Notes: generated from the letters alone by a model not told the origin. A stretch of 64,000 bases of DNA from Leptidea sinapis (GCF_905404315.1 NC_066294.1:12177501-12241500), one strand, 5' to 3'. Counted from the stretch's first letter, positions 13,165 to 26,329 are shown. Translations and numbers: made by a program.

Positions 13165-15483
13165 GAGGTTCTCGAGGGTGCAGAAAACAATTTTGGGATC
13201 ATTTTTAAATCTGAGATGGCCGCCGCTCAAAATTATGATAACGACATTATGGGTATCGTATCAGTGATTCTCCAGGGTGCAGAGAACGATTTTGTGATCA
13301 TTTTTCAAATCCAAGATGGCCGCCGCTCAAAAGTATGATAACTACATTATGGGTATCTTATCCGAGGTTCTCGAGGGTGCTGAGAACGATTTTGTGATCA
13401 TTTTTCAAATACAAGATGGCCGCAGTGCAAGATTATGATCATAAAAATATGGGTATCATATCTGAGGTTCTCGAGAGTGCACAGAACGATTTTGTGAATA
13501 TTTTTGAAATCCAAGATGGCCGCCGCTCAAAATTATGATAAGTAAATTATGGGTATCGTATCTAAAGTTCTCGAGGGTGCAGAGAACGATTTTGTGAACA
13601 TTTTTGAAATCCAAGATGGCCGCCGCTCAAAATTAGGATAACTACATTATGGGGTATCGTATCCGAGGTTCTCGAGGGTGCTGAGAACGATTTTGTGATC
13701 ATTTTTCTAATCCAAGATGATCGCCGCACAAAATTATGTTGATGGCCGCCGCTCAAAATAATGATAACTAGATTATGGGTATCGTATCCGAGGTTCTCGA
13801 AGGTGCAGAGAACGATTTTGTGGTCAGTTTTCAAATCCAAGATGGCCACCGCTCTAAAGTATTATAATAACATTATGGATATCGTATCCTAGTTTCTCGA
13901 GGGTGCTGAGAACGATTTTGTGATCATTTTTCAAATCCAAGATGGCCGCCGTGTAAGATAATGATCACAAAAATATGGGTATCGTATCCAATATTCTCGA
14001 GAGTGCACAGAACGATTTTGTGATCATTTTTTAAATCCAAGATGGCCGCCGCACAAAATTATGATTTTTGCAATATAGATATCGTGTCCGAGGTTCTCGA
14101 GGATGCAGAGAACAATTCTGTGATCATTTTTGAAATCCAAGAGCGCTGTCGCAATCAATTATGTTTTCAGCAATATGGATATCATGTCCGAGGTTCTCGA
14201 GGGTGCACAGAACGATTTTGTGATCATTTTTTAAATCCAAGATGGCCGCCGCACAAAATTATGATTTTTGCAATATGGATATCGTGTCCGAGGTTCTCGA
14301 GGATGCAGAGAACAATTCTGTGATCATTTTTGAAATCCAAGAGCGCTGTCGCAATCAATTATGTTTTCAGCAATATGGATATCATGTCCGAGGTTCTCGA
14401 GGGTGCAGAAAACAATTTTGGGATCATTTTTAAATCTGAGATGGCCGCCGCTCAAAATTATGATAACGACATTATGGGTATCGTATCAGTGGTTCTCGAG
14501 GGTGCAGAGAACGATTCTGTGATCATTTTTCAAATCCAAGATGGCCGCCGCTCAAAAGTATGATAACTAGATTATGGCTATCGTATCTTAGGTTCTCGAG
14601 GGTGCAGAGAACGATTCTGTGATCATTTTTGAAATCCAAGAGAGCTGCCGCAAACAATAATGTTGTCAGCAATATGGATATCGTGTCTGAGGTTCACGAG
14701 GGTGCAGAAAATAATTTTGGGATCATTTTTAAGCCCGAGATGGCCGCCTCGCAAGATTATGATCACAAAAATATGGGTATCATATCCGAGGTTCTCGAGA
14801 GTGCACAGAACGATTTTTTTATCATATTTGAAATCCAAGGTGGCCGCCGCTCAAAATTATGATAACTTGATTATCGGTATCGTATCCTAGGTTCTCGAGG
14901 GTGCAGAGAGCGATTTTGTTATAAGTTTTCAAATCCAAAAAGGCCGCCGCTCAAAAGAATGATAACTACATTATGGGTATCGTATCCGAGGTTCTCGAGG
15001 GTGCAGAGAACGATTTTGTGATCATTTTTGAAATCCAAGATGGCCGCCGCACAAAATTATGATTTCAGCAATATGGATATCGTACCCGAGGTTCTCGAGG
15101 GAGCAGAGAACGATTTTGTGATCATTTTCAAATCCAAGATGGCCGCCGCACAAAATTATGATTTTAGCAATATGGATATCGTGTCCGAGGTTCTCGAGGG
15201 TACAGAGAACGATTTTGTGATCATTTTTCAAATCGAAGATAGCCGCCACTTTAAAGTATGATAACTACATTATGGGTATCGTATCCGAGGTTCTCGAGGG
15301 TGTTGAGAACGATTTTATGACAATTTTTCAAATCGAAGGCCGCCGCACAAAATTATGATTTCAGCAATATGGATATCGTACCCGAGGTTCTCGAGGGTGC
15401 AGAGAACGATTTGGTGATCATTTTTCAAATCCAAGAGAGCTGCCGCAAACAATTATGTTATCAGCAATATGGATATCGCGTCC
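13165..15483 (+). repeat. B-type HOR, 23 monomers (2,319 bp): 21-mer plus a duplicated dimer
   Basis: This is the 21-mer series with one extra m9-m10 pair. Monomers at 13,990 and 14,090 are repeated at 14,190 and 14,290, a 200-bp dimer duplication. One extra G (ATTATGGGGTATCG near 13,651) accounts for the remaining base. The 125-bp monomer is at 13,665-13,789. The unit at 39,807-42,125 has the same length, the same extra dimer and the same extra G. Confidence 0.88.
13990..14389 (+). repeat. Local dimer duplication (2 x 200 bp)
   Basis: The monomers at 13,990 and 14,090 are repeated at 14,190 and 14,290 almost without change; one difference is GCAATATAGATATCG near 14,070 against GCAATATGGATATCG near 14,270. 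The same event is present at 40,632-41,031. Confidence 0.9.
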
Positions 15484-16582
15484 GAGGTTCTCGAGGGTGC
15501 AGAAAACAATTTTGGGATCATTTTTAAATCTGAGATGGCCGCCGCTCAAAATTATGATAACGACATTATGGGTATCGTATCAGTGATTCTCCAGGGTGCA
15601 GAGAACGATTTTGTGATCATTTTTCAAATCCAAGATGGCCGCCGCTCAAAAGTATGATAACTACATTATGGGTATCTTATCCGAGGTTCTCGAGGGTGCT
15701 GAGAACGATTTTGTGATCATTTTTCAAATACAAGATGGCCGCAGTGCAAGATTATGATCATAAAAATATGGGTATCATATCTGAGGTTCTCGAGAGTACA
15801 CAGAACGATTTTGTGAATATTTTTGAAATCCAAGATGGCCGCCGCTCAAAATTATGATAACGACATTATGGGTATCGTATCAGTGGTTCTCGAGGGTGCA
15901 GAGAACGATTTTGTGATCATTTTTCAAATCTTAGATGTCCGCCGCTCAAAAGTATGATAACTACATTATGGGTATCTTATCCGAGGTTCTCGAGGGTGAT
16001 GAGAACGATTTTGTGATCATTTTTCAAATACAAGATGGCCGCCGTGCAAGATTATGATCATAAAAATACAGGTATCGTATCTGAGGTTCTCGAGAGTGCA
16101 CAGAACGATTTTTTGATGATTTTTGAAATCCAAGGTGGCCGCCGCTCAAAATTATGATAACTAGATTATCGGTATCGTATCCTAGGTTCTCGAGGGTGCA
16201 CAGAGCGATTTTGTGATAAGTTTTCAAATCCAAGAAGGCCGCCGCTCAAAAGAATGATAACTACATTATGGGTATCGTATCCGAGGTTCTCGAGGGTGCA
16301 GAGAACGATTTTGTGATCATTTTTGAAATCCAAGCTGGCCGCCGCACAAAATTATGATTTCAGCAATATGGATATCGTACCCGAGGTTCTCGAGGGTGCA
16401 GAGAACGATTTTGTGATCATTTTTGAAATCCAAGCTGGCCGCCGCACAAAATTATGATTTCAGCAATATGGATATCGTACCCGAGGTTCTCGAGGGTGCA
16501 GAGAACGATTTGGTGATCATTTTTCAAATCCAAGAGAGCTTCCGCAAACAATTATGTTATCAGCAATATGGATATCGCGTCC
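15484..16582 (+). repeat. Chimeric HOR unit, 11 monomers (1,099 bp)
   Basis: The unit begins with m1-m4 of the 21-mer. At about 15,858 it changes to the A-type series, marked by CTTAGATGTCCGCC near 15,930, GATCATAAAAATACAGG near 16,060, the AAGCTGGCC doublet and GAGCTTCCGC before the next anchor. This is a B-to-A junction and it contains no 125-bp monomer. Confidence 0.84.
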
Positions 16583-18677
16583 GAAGTTCTCGAGGGTGCA
16601 GAAAACAATTTTGGGATCATTTTTAAATCTGAGATGGCCGCCGCTCAAAATTATGATAACGACATTATGGGTATCGTATCAGTGGTTCTCGAGGGTGCAG
16701 AGAACGATTTTGTGATCATTTTTGAAATCCAAGATGGCCGCCGCTCAACATTATGATAACTACATTACGGGTATCGTATCCGAGGTTCGCGAGGGTGCTG
16801 AGAACGATTTTGTGATCATTTTTCTAATCCAAGATGATCGCCGCACAAAATTATGATTTCAGCAATATAGATATCGTACTCGAGGTTTTTGAGGGTGCAG
16901 AGAACGATTTGGTAATCATTTTTCAAATACAAGATGGCCGCCGCACAAAATTATGATTTTAGCAATATGGATATCGTGTCCGAGGTTCTCGAGGGTGCAG
17001 AGAACAATTCTGTGATCATTTTTGAAATCCAAGAGCGCTGTCGCAAACAATTATGTTTTCAGCAATATGGATATCATGTCCGAGGTTCTCGAGGGTGCAG
17101 AGAACAATTCTGTGATCATTTTTTTAATCCAAGAGGGCTGCCGCAAACAATTATGTTTTCAGCAATATGGATATCGTGTCCGAGGTTCTCGAGGGTGCAG
17201 AAAACAATTTTGGGATCATTTTTATATATGAGATGGCCGCCGCTCAAAATTATGATAACGACATTATGGGTATCGTATCAGTAGTTCTCGAGGGTGCAGA
17301 GAACGATTTTGTGATCATTTTTCAAAGCTTAGATGGCCGCCGCTCAAAAGTATGATAACTACATTATGGGTATCTTATCCGAGGTTCTCGAGGGTGATGA
17401 GAACGATTTTGTGATCATTTTTCAAATACTAGATGGCCGCCGTGCAAGATTATGATCATAAAAATACAGGTATCGTATCTGAGGTTCTCGAGAGTGCACA
17501 GAACGATTCTGTGATCATATTTCAAATCCAAGATGGCCGCCGCTCCAAAGTATGATAACTAGATTATGGCTATCGTATCCGAGGTTCTCGAGGGTGCAGA
17601 GAACGATTCTGTGATCATTTTTGAAATCCAAGAGGGCTGCCGCAAACAATAATGTTGTCAGCAATATGGATATCGTGTCTGAGGTTCACGAGGGTGCAGA
17701 AAATAATTTTGGGATCATTTTTAAGTCCGAGATGGCCGCCTCGCAAGATTATGATCACAAAAATATGGGTATCATATCCGAGGTTCTCGAGGGTGCAGAA
17801 AACAATTTTGGGATCATTTTTAAATCTGAGATGGCCGCTGCTCAAAATTATGATAACGACATTATGGGTATCGTATCAGTGGTTCTCGAGGGTGCAGAGA
17901 AAGATTCTGTGATCATTTTTCAAATCCAAGATGGCCGCCGCTCAAAAGTATGATAACTAGATTATGGCTATCGTATCTTAGGTTCTCGAGGGAGCAGAGA
18001 ACGATTCTGTGATCATTTTTGAAATCCAAGAGGGCTGCCGCAAACAATAATGTTGTCAGCAATATGGATATCGTGTCTGAGGTTCACGAGGGTGCAGAAA
18101 ATAATTTTAGGATCATTTTTAAGTCCGAGATGGCCGCCGTGCAAGATTATGATCACAAAAATATGGGTATCGTATCCGAGGTTCTCGAGAGTGCACAGAA
18201 CGATTTTTTGATGATTTTTGAAATCCAAGGTGGCCGCCGCTCAAAATTATGATAACTAGATTATCGGTATCGTATCCTAGGTTCTCGAGGGTGCACAGAG
18301 CGATTTTGTGATAATTTTTCAAATCCAAGAAGGCCGCCGCTCAAAAGAATGATAACTACATTATGGGTATCGTATCCGAGGTTCTCGAGGGTGCAGAGAA
18401 CGATTTTGTGATCATTTTTGAAATCCAAGCTGGCCGCCGCACAAAATTATGATTTCAGCAATATGGATATCGTACCCGAGGTTCTCGAGGGTGCAGAGAA
18501 CGATTTTGTGATCATTTTTGAAATCCAAGCTGGCCGCCGCACAAAATTATGATTTCAGCAATATGGATATCGTACCCGAGGTTCTCGAGGGTGCAGAGAA
18601 CGATTTGGTGATCATTTTTCAAATCCAAGAGAGCTTCCGCAAACAATTATGTTATCAGCAATATGGATATCGCGTCC
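16583..18677 (+). repeat. A-type HOR unit, 21 monomers (2,095 bp)
   Basis: It is similar to the 30-mer at 7,082 but shorter by nine monomers. From about 16,934 it aligns with 7,732 onward at an offset of 9,202. It contains no 125-bp monomer, so the same monomer count as the B-type 21-mer is a coincidence of number, not of content. Private changes include CCGAAGTTCTCGAGG at the anchor (16,583). Confidence 0.83.
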
Positions 18678-20395
18678 GAGGTTCTCGAGGGTGCAGAAAA
18701 CAATTTTGGGATCATTTTTAAATCTGAGATGGCCGCCGCTCAAAATTATGATAACGACATTATGGGTATCGTATCAGTGATTCTCCAGGGTGCAGAGAAC
18801 AATTTTGGGATCATTTTTATATATGAGATGGCCGCCGCTCAAAATTATGATAACGACATTATGGGTATCATATCAGTGGTTCTCGAGCGTGCAGAGAACG
18901 ATTCTGTGATCATTTTTCAAATCCAAGATGGCCGCCGCTCAAAAGTATGATAACTAGATTATGGCTATCGTATCTTAGGTTCTCGAGGGTGCAGAGAACG
19001 ATTCTGTGATCATTTTTGAAATCCAAGAGGGCTGCCGCAAACAATAATGTTGTCAGCAATATGGATATCGTATCTGAGGTTCTCGAGAGTGCACAGAACG
19101 ATTCTGTGATCATATTTCAAATCCAAGATGGCCGCCGCTCCAAAGTATGATAACTAGATTATGGCTATCGTATCCGAGGTTCTCGAGGGTGCAGAGAACG
19201 ATTCTGTGATCATTTTTGAAATCCAAGAGGGCTGCCGCAAACAATAATGTTGTCAGCAATATGGATATCGTGTCTGAGGTTCACGAGGGTGCAGAAAATA
19301 ATTTTGGGATCATTTTTAAGTCCGAGATGGCCGCCTCGCAAGATTATGATCACAAAAATATGGGTATCATATCCGAGGTTCTCGAGGGTGCAGAAAACAA
19401 TTTTGGGATCATTTTTAAATCTGAGATGGCCGCTGCTCAAAATTATGATAACGACATTATGGGTATCGTATCAGTGGTTCTCGAGGGTGCAGAGAACGAT
19501 TCTGTGATCATTTTTCAAATCCAAGATGGCCGCCGCTCAAAAGTATGATAACTAGATTATGGCTATCGTATCTTAGGTTCTCGAGGGAGCAGAGAACGAT
19601 TCTGTGATCATTTTTGAAATCCAAGAGGGCTGCCGCAAACAATAATGTTGTCAGCAATATGGATATCGTGTCTGAGGTTCACGAGGGTGCAGAAAATAAT
19701 TTTGGGATCATTTTTAAGTCCGAGATGGCCGCCGTGCAAGATTATGATCACAAAAATATGGGTATCGTATCCGAGGTTCTCGAGAGTGCACAGAACGATT
19801 TTTTGATGATTTTTGAAATCCAAGGTGGCCGCCGCTCAAAATTATGATAACTAGATTATCGGTATCGTATCCTAGGTTCTCGAGGGTGCACAGAGCGATT
19901 TTGTGATAAGTTTTCAAATCCAAGAAGGCCGCCGCTCAAAAGAATGATAACTACATTATGGGTATCGTATCCGAGGTTCTCGAGGGTGCAGAGAACGATT
20001 TTGTGATCATTTTTGAAATCCAAGCTGGCCGCCGCACAAAATTATGATTTCAGCAATATGGATATCGTACCCGAGGTTCTCGAGGGTGCAGAGAACGATT
20101 TTGTGATCATTTTTGAAATCCAAGCTGGCCGCCGCACAAAATTATGATTTCAGCAATATGGATATCGTACCCGAGGTTCTCGAGGGTGCAGAGAACGATT
20201 TGGTGATCATTTTTCAAATCCAAGAGAGCTTCCGCAAACAATTATGTTATCAGCAATATGGATATCGCGTCCGAGGTTCTCGAGGGTGCAGAAAACAATT
20301 TTGGGATCATTTTTAAATCTGAGATGGCCGCCGCTCAAAATTATGATAACGACATTATGGGTATCGTATCAGTGATTCTCCAGGGTGCAGAGAAC
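17469..20395 (+). repeat. 1,595-bp tandem duplication (two copies)
   Basis: Homologous spans are 17,469-18,800 and 19,064-20,395. Copy 1 ends in a hybrid monomer at 18,800 (GAGAAC then AATTTTGGG), where copy 2 continues GAGAACGATTTTGTG. The 265 bp between the spans are further satellite monomers. Confidence 0.86.
18678..20272 (+). repeat. A-type HOR unit, 16 monomers (1,595 bp)
   Basis: It is related to the preceding unit by a 1,595-bp offset (17,615 and 19,210; 18,119 and 19,714). Near 18,800 a hybrid monomer joins ATTCTCCAGGGTGCAGAGAA to AATTTTGGGATC and the TATATATGAG variant, so a crossover within a monomer is likely. It ends with GAGCTTCCGC. Confidence 0.83.
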
Positions 20396-22390
20396 GATTT
20401 TGTGATCATTTTTCAAATCCAAGATGGCCGCCGCTCAAAAGTATGATAACTACATTATGGGTATCTTATCCGAGGTTCTCGAGGGTGCTGAGAACGATTT
20501 TGTGATCATTTTTCAAATACAAGATGGCCGCAGTGCAAGATTATGATCATAAAAATATGGGTATCATATCTGAGGTTCTCGAGAGTGCACAGAACGATTT
20601 TGTGAATATTTTTGAAATCCAAGATGGCCGCCGCTCAAAATTATGATAAGTAAATTATGGGTATCGTATCTAAAGTTCTCGAGGGTGCAGAGAACGATTT
20701 TGTGATCATTTTTGAAATCCAAGATGGCCGCCGCTCAAAATTAGGATAACTACATTATGGGTATCGTATCCGAGGTTCTCGAGGGTGCAGAGAACGATTT
20801 TGTGATCATTTTTCAAATCCAAGATGATCGCCGCACAAAATTATGTTGATGGCCGCCGCTCAAAATAATGATAACTAGATTATGGGTATCGTATCCGAGG
20901 TTCTCGAAGGTGCAGAGAACGATTTTGTGGTCAGTTTTCAAATCCAAGATGGCCACCGCTCTAAAGTATGATAATAACATTATGGATATCGTATCCTAGT
21001 TTCTCGAGGGTGCTGAGAACGATTTTGTGATCATTTTTCAAATCCAAGATGGCCGCCGTGTAAGATAATGATCACAAAAATATGGGTATCGTATCCAATA
21101 TTCTCGAGAGTGCACAGAACGATTTTGTGATCATTTTTTAAATCCAAGATGGCCGCCGCACAAAATTATGATTTTAGCAATATGGATATCGTGTCCGAGG
21201 TTCTCGAGGATGCAGAGAACAATTCTGTGATCATTTTTGAAATCCAAGAGCGCTGTCGCAATCAATTATGTTTTCAGCAATATGGATATCATGTCCGAGG
21301 TTCTCGAGGGTGCAAAAAACAATTTTGGGATCATTTTTTAATCTGAGATGGCCGCCGCTCAAAATTATGATAACGACATTATGGGTATCATATCAGTGGT
21401 TCTCGAGCGTGCAGAGAACGATTCTGTGATCATTTTTCAAATCCAAGATGGCCGCCGCTCAAAAGTATGATAACTAGATTATGGCTATCGTATCTTAGGT
21501 TCTCGAGGGTGCAGAGAACGATTCTGTGATCATTTTTGAAATCCAAGAGGGCTGCCGCAAACAATAATGTTGTCAGCAATATGGATATCGTGTCTGAGGT
21601 TCACGAGGGTGCAGAAAATAATTTTGGGATCATTTTTAAGTCCGAGATGGCCGCCTCGCAAGATTATGATCACAAAAATATGGGTATCATATCCGAGGTT
21701 CTCGAGAGTGCACAGAACGATTTTTTTATCATATTTGAAATCCAAGGTGGCCGCCGCTCAAAATTATGATAACTTGATTATCGGTATCGTATCCTAGGTT
21801 CTCGAGGGTGCAGAGAGCGATTTTGTGATAAGTTTTCAAATCCAAGAAGGCCGCCGCTCAAAAGAATGATAACTACATAATGGGTATCGTATCCGAGGTT
21901 CTCGAGGGTGCAGAGAACGATTTTGTGATCATTTTTCAAATCCAAGATGGCCGCCGCACAAAATTATGATTTCAGCAATATGGATATCGTACCCGAGGTT
22001 CTCGAGGGTGCAGAGAACGATTTTGTGATCATTTTCAAATCCAAGATGGCCGCCGCACAAAATTATGATTTTAGCAATATGGATATCGTTTCCGAGGTTC
22101 TCGAGGGTGCAGAGAACGATTTTGTGATCATTTTTCAAATCGAAGATAGCCGCCACTTTAAAGTATGATAACTACATTATGGGTATCGTATCCGAGGTTC
22201 TCGAGGGTGTTGAGAACGATTTTATGACAATTTTTCAAATCGAAGGCCGCCGCACAAAATTATGATTTCAGCAATATGGATATCGTACCCGAGGTTCTCG
22301 AGGGTGCAGAGAACGATTTGGTGATCATTTTTCAAATCCAAGAGAGCTGCCGCAAACAATTATGTTATCAGCAATATGGATATCGCGTCC
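20273..22390 (+). repeat. B-type 21-mer HOR, 2,118 bp
   Basis: This is the first of three consecutive units with identical spacing (anchors 20,273, 22,391, 24,509, 26,627). The 125-bp monomer is at 20,772-20,896. Variants shared with 13,165-15,483 include GTGGTCAGTTTTC (20,930s) and GTAAGATAATGATC (21,060s). The 7.1-kb duplicated segment begins at about 20,800. Confidence 0.9.
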
Positions 22391-24508
22391 GAGGTTCTCG
22401 AGGGTGCAGAAAACAATTTTGGGATCATTTTTAAATCTGAGATGGCCGCCGCTCAAAATTATGATAACGACATTATGGGTATCGTATCAGTGATTCTCCA
22501 GGGTGCAGAGAACGATTTTGTGATCATTTTTCAAATCCAAGATGGCCGCCGCTCAAAAGTATGATAACTACATTATGGGTATCTTATCCGAGGTTCTCGA
22601 GGGTGCTGAGAACGATTTTGTGATCATTTTTCAAATACAAGATGGCCGCAGTGCAAGATTATGATCATAAAAATATGGGTATCATATCTGAGGTTCTCGA
22701 GAGTGCACAGAACGATTTTGTGAATATTTTTGAAATCCAAGATGGCCGCCGCTCAAAATTATGATAAGTAAATTATGGGTATCGTATCTAAAGTTCTCGA
22801 GGGTGCAGAGAACGATTTTGTGATCATTTTTGAAATCCAAGATGGCCGCCGCTCAAAATTAGGATAACTACATTATGGGTATCGTATCCGAGGTTCTCGA
22901 GGGTACTGAGTACGATTTTGTGATCATTTTTCTAATCCAAGATGATCGCCGCACAAAATTATGTTGATGGCCGCCGCTCAAAATAATGATAACTAGATTA
23001 TGGGTATCGTATCCGAGGTTCTCGAAGGTGCAGAGAACGATTTTGTGATCAGTTTTCAAATCCAAGATGGCCACCGCTCTAAAGTATGATAATAACATTA
23101 TGGATATCGTATCCTAGTTTCTCGAGGGTGCTGAGAACGATTTTGTGATCATTTTTCAAATCCAAGATGGCCGCCGTGTAAGATTATGATCACAAAAATA
23201 TGGGTATCGTATCCAATGTTCTCGAGAGTGCACAGAACGATTTAGTGATCATTTTTGAAATCCAAGATGGCCGCCGCACAAAATTATGATTTTAGCAATA
23301 TGGATATCGTGTCCGAGGTTCTCGAGGGTGCAGAGAACAATTCTGTGATCATTTTTGAAATCCAAGAGCGCTGTCGCAATCAATTATGTTTTCAGCAATA
23401 TGGATATCATGTCCGAGGTTCTCGAGGGTGCAGAAAACAATTTTGGGATCATTTTTAAATCTGAGATGGCCGCCGCTCAAAATTATGATAACGACATTAT
23501 GGGTATCGTATCAGTGGTTCTCGAGGGTGCAGAGAACGATTCTGTGATCATTTTTCAAATCCAAGATGGACGCCGCTCAAAAGTATGATAACTAGATTAT
23601 GGCTATCGTATCTTAGGTTCTCGAGGGTGCAGAGAACGATTCTGTGATCATTTTTGAAATCCAAGAGAGCTGCCGCAAACAATAATGTTGTCAGCAATAT
23701 GGATATCGTGTCTGAGGTTCACGAGGGTGCAGAAAATAATTTTGGGATCATTTTTAAGCCCGAGATGGCCGCCTCGCAAGATTATGATCACAAAAATATG
23801 GGTATCATATCCGAGGTTCTCGAGAGTGCACAGAACGATTTTTTTATCATATTTGAAATCCAAGGTGGCCGCCGCTCAAAATTATGATAACTTGATTATC
23901 GGTATCGTATCCTAGGTTCTCGAGGGTGCAGAGAGCGATTTTGTTATAAGTTTTCAAATCCAAAAAGGCCGCCGCTGAAAAGAATGATAACTACATTATG
24001 GGTATCGTATCCGAGGTTCTCGAGGGTGCAGAGAACGATTTTGTGATCATTTTTGAAATCCAAGATGGCCGCCGCACAAAATTATGATTTCAGCAATATG
24101 GATATCGTACCCGAGGTTCTCGAGGGTGCAGAGAACGATTTTGTGATCATTTTCAAATCCAAGATGGCCGCCGCACAAAATTATGATTTTAGCAATATGG
24201 ATATCGTGTCCGAGGTTCTCGAGGGTGCAGAGAACGATTTTGTGATCATTTTTCAAATCGAAGATAGCCGCCACTTTAAAGTATGATAACTACATTATGG
24301 GTATCGTATCCGAGGTTCTCGAGGGTGTTGAGAACGATTTTATGACAATTTTTCAAATCGAAGGCCGCCGCACAAAATTATGATTTCAGCAATATGGATA
24401 TCGTACCCGAGGTTCTCGAGGGTGCAGAGAACGATTTGGTGATCATTTTTCAAATCCAAGAGAGCTGCCGCAAACAATTATGTTATCAGCAATATGGATA
24501 TCGCGTCC
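22391..24508 (+). repeat. B-type 21-mer HOR, 2,118 bp
   Basis: It is collinear with the units before and after it. The 125-bp monomer is at 22,890-23,014. Private variants are GGGTACTGAGTACG near 22,910, GATTTAGTGATC near 23,243 and AAAAAGGCCGCCGCTGAAAAG (split as AAAAAGGCC and GCTGAAAAG) near 23,962. All three recur 7,175 bp downstream. Confidence 0.92.
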
Positions 24509-25007
24509 GAGGTTCTCGAGGGTGCAGAAAACAATTTTGGGATCATTTTTAAATCTGAGATGGCCGCCGCTCAAAATTATGATAACGACATTATGGGTAT
24601 CGTATCAGTGATTCTCCAGGGTGCAGAGAACGATTTTGTGATCATTTTTCAAATCCAAGATGGCCGCCGCTCAAAAGTATGATAACTACATTATGGGTAT
24701 CTTATCCGAGGTTCTCGAGGGTGCTGAGAACGATTTTGTGATCATTTTTCAAATACAAGATGGCCGCAGTGCAAGATTATGATCATAAAAATATGGGTAT
24801 CATATCTGAGGTTCTCGAGAGTGCACAGAACGATTTTGTGAATATTTTTGAAATCCAAGATGGCCGCCGCTCAAAATTATGATAAGTAAATTATGGGTAT
24901 CGTATCTAAAGTTCTCGAGGGTGCAGAGAACGATTTTGTGATCATTTTTGAAATCCAAGATGGCCGCCGCTCAAAATTAGGATAACTACATTATGGGTAT
25001 CGTATCC

Positions 25008-25132
25008 GAGGTTCTCGAGGGTGCTGAGTACGATTTTGTGATCATTTTTCTAATCCAAGATGATCGCCGCACAAAATTATGTTGATGGCCGCCGCTCAAA
25101 ATAATGATAACTAGATTATGGGTATCGTATCC
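25008..25132 (+). repeat. 125-bp variant monomer (m6) with 25-bp internal duplication (representative)
   Basis: After CTAATCCAAGAT the element GATCGCCGCACAAAATTATG is followed by a diverged second copy (GATGGCCGCCGCTCAAAATA), adding 25 bp to a class A monomer. Twenty copies are seen, starting at 6,057; 13,665; 20,772; 22,890; 25,008; 27,126; 27,947; 30,065; 32,183; 34,301; 40,307; 42,625; 44,744; 47,953; 49,970; 52,782; 57,390; 59,508; 61,627 and 62,947. It marks B-type units: none lies within the A-type blocks. The copy at 27,947 has a different head. Confidence 0.92.
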
Positions 25133-26130
25133 GAGGTTCTCGAAGGTGCAGAGAACGATTTTGTGATCAGTTTTCAAATCCAAGATGGCCACCGCTCTAA
25201 AGTATGATAATAACATTATGGATATCGTATCCTAGTTTCTCGAGGGTGCTGAGAACGATTTTGTGATCATTTTTCAAATCCAAGATGGCCGCCGTGTAAG
25301 ATTATGATCACAAAAATATGGGTATCGTATCCAATGTTCTCGAGAGTGCACAGAACGATTTTGTGATCATTTTTGAAATCCAAGATGGCCGCCGCACAAA
25401 ATTATGATTTTAGCAATATGGATATCGTGTCCGAGGTTCTCGAGGGTGCAGAGAACAATTCTGTGATCATTTTTGAAATCCAAGAGCGCTGTCGCAATCA
25501 ATTATGTTTTCAGCAATATGGATATCATGTCCGAGGTTCTCGAGGGTGCAGAAAACAATTTTGGGATCATTTTTAAATCTGAGATGGCCGCCGCTCAAAA
25601 TTATGATAACGACATTATGGGTATCGTATCAGTGGTTCTCGAGGGTGCAGAGAACGATTCTGTGATCATTTTTCAAATCCAAGATGGCCGCCGCTCAAAA
25701 GTATGATAACTAGATTATGGCTATCGTATCTTAGGTTCTCGAGGGTGCAGAGAACGATTCTGTGATCATTTTTGAAATCCAAGAGAGCTGCCGCAAACAA
25801 TAATGTTGTCAGCAATATGGATATCGTGTCTGAGGTTCACGAGGGTGCAGAAAATAATTTTGGGATCATTTTTAAGCCCGAGATGGCCGCCTCGCAAGAT
25901 TATGATCACAAAAATATGGGTATCATATCCGAGGTTCTCGAGAGTGCACAGAACGATTTTTTTATCATATTTGAAATCCAAGGTGGCCGCCGCTCAAAAT
26001 TATGATAACTTGATTATCGGTATCGTATCCTAGGTTCTCGAGGGTGCAGAGAGCGATTTTGTTATAAGTTTTCAAATCCAAGAAGGCCGCCGCTCAAAAG
26101 AATGATAACTACATTATGGGTATCGTATCC

Positions 26131-26157
26131 GAGGTTCTCGAGGGTGCAGAGAACGAT
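26131..26157. other. Conserved dyad GTTCTC-N9-GAGAAC, representative monomer
   Basis: The head of canonical monomers holds GTTCTC and, nine bases later, its exact reverse complement GAGAAC. A CTCGAG palindrome overlaps the left arm. The right arm becomes GAAAAC in the GGGATC monomers (m1, m11) and CAGAAC in the GAGAGTGCAC monomers, which weakens the dyad there. It could be a protein dyad site or a small hairpin in a transcript; neither is shown. Confidence 0.45.
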
Positions 26158-26230
26158 TTCGTGATCATTTTTGAAATCCAAGATGGCCGCCGCACAAAAT
26201 TATGATTTCAGCAATATGGATATCGTACCC

Positions 26231-26329
26231 GAGGTTCTCGAGGGTGCAGAGAACGATTTTGTGATCATTTTCAAATCCAAGATGGCCGCCGCACAAAATT
26301 ATGATTTTAGCAATATGGATATCGTGTCC
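26231..26329 (+). promoter_or_regulatory. YY1/Pho-like GCCATCTT motif, one representative monomer
   Basis: On the minus strand CCAAGATGGCCG reads CGGCCATCTTGG, which contains the GCCATCTT core of known YY1/Pho recognition. It recurs in a large share of monomers, in a fixed position after the T5 tract. Classes m6, m10, m13, m15, m16, m20 and m21 lack the core (for example GAGAGCTGCC, AAGGTGGCC, AAGAAGGCC, CGAAGGCC), and m1 and m11 have GAGATGGCC. Binding is inference only. Confidence 0.35.

Larger units (their letters stand above)
8901..15858 (+). repeat. 7-kb dispersed segmental duplication, copy 1
   Basis: It aligns with 36,041-42,500 in three blocks with offsets of 27,140, 26,742 and 26,642. 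The offset changes equal four monomers (398 bp) and one monomer (100 bp). Both copies span the same A-to-B junction (13,165 and 39,807), the same extra G (13,651 and 40,293) and the same 200-bp dimer duplication. Confidence 0.88.
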
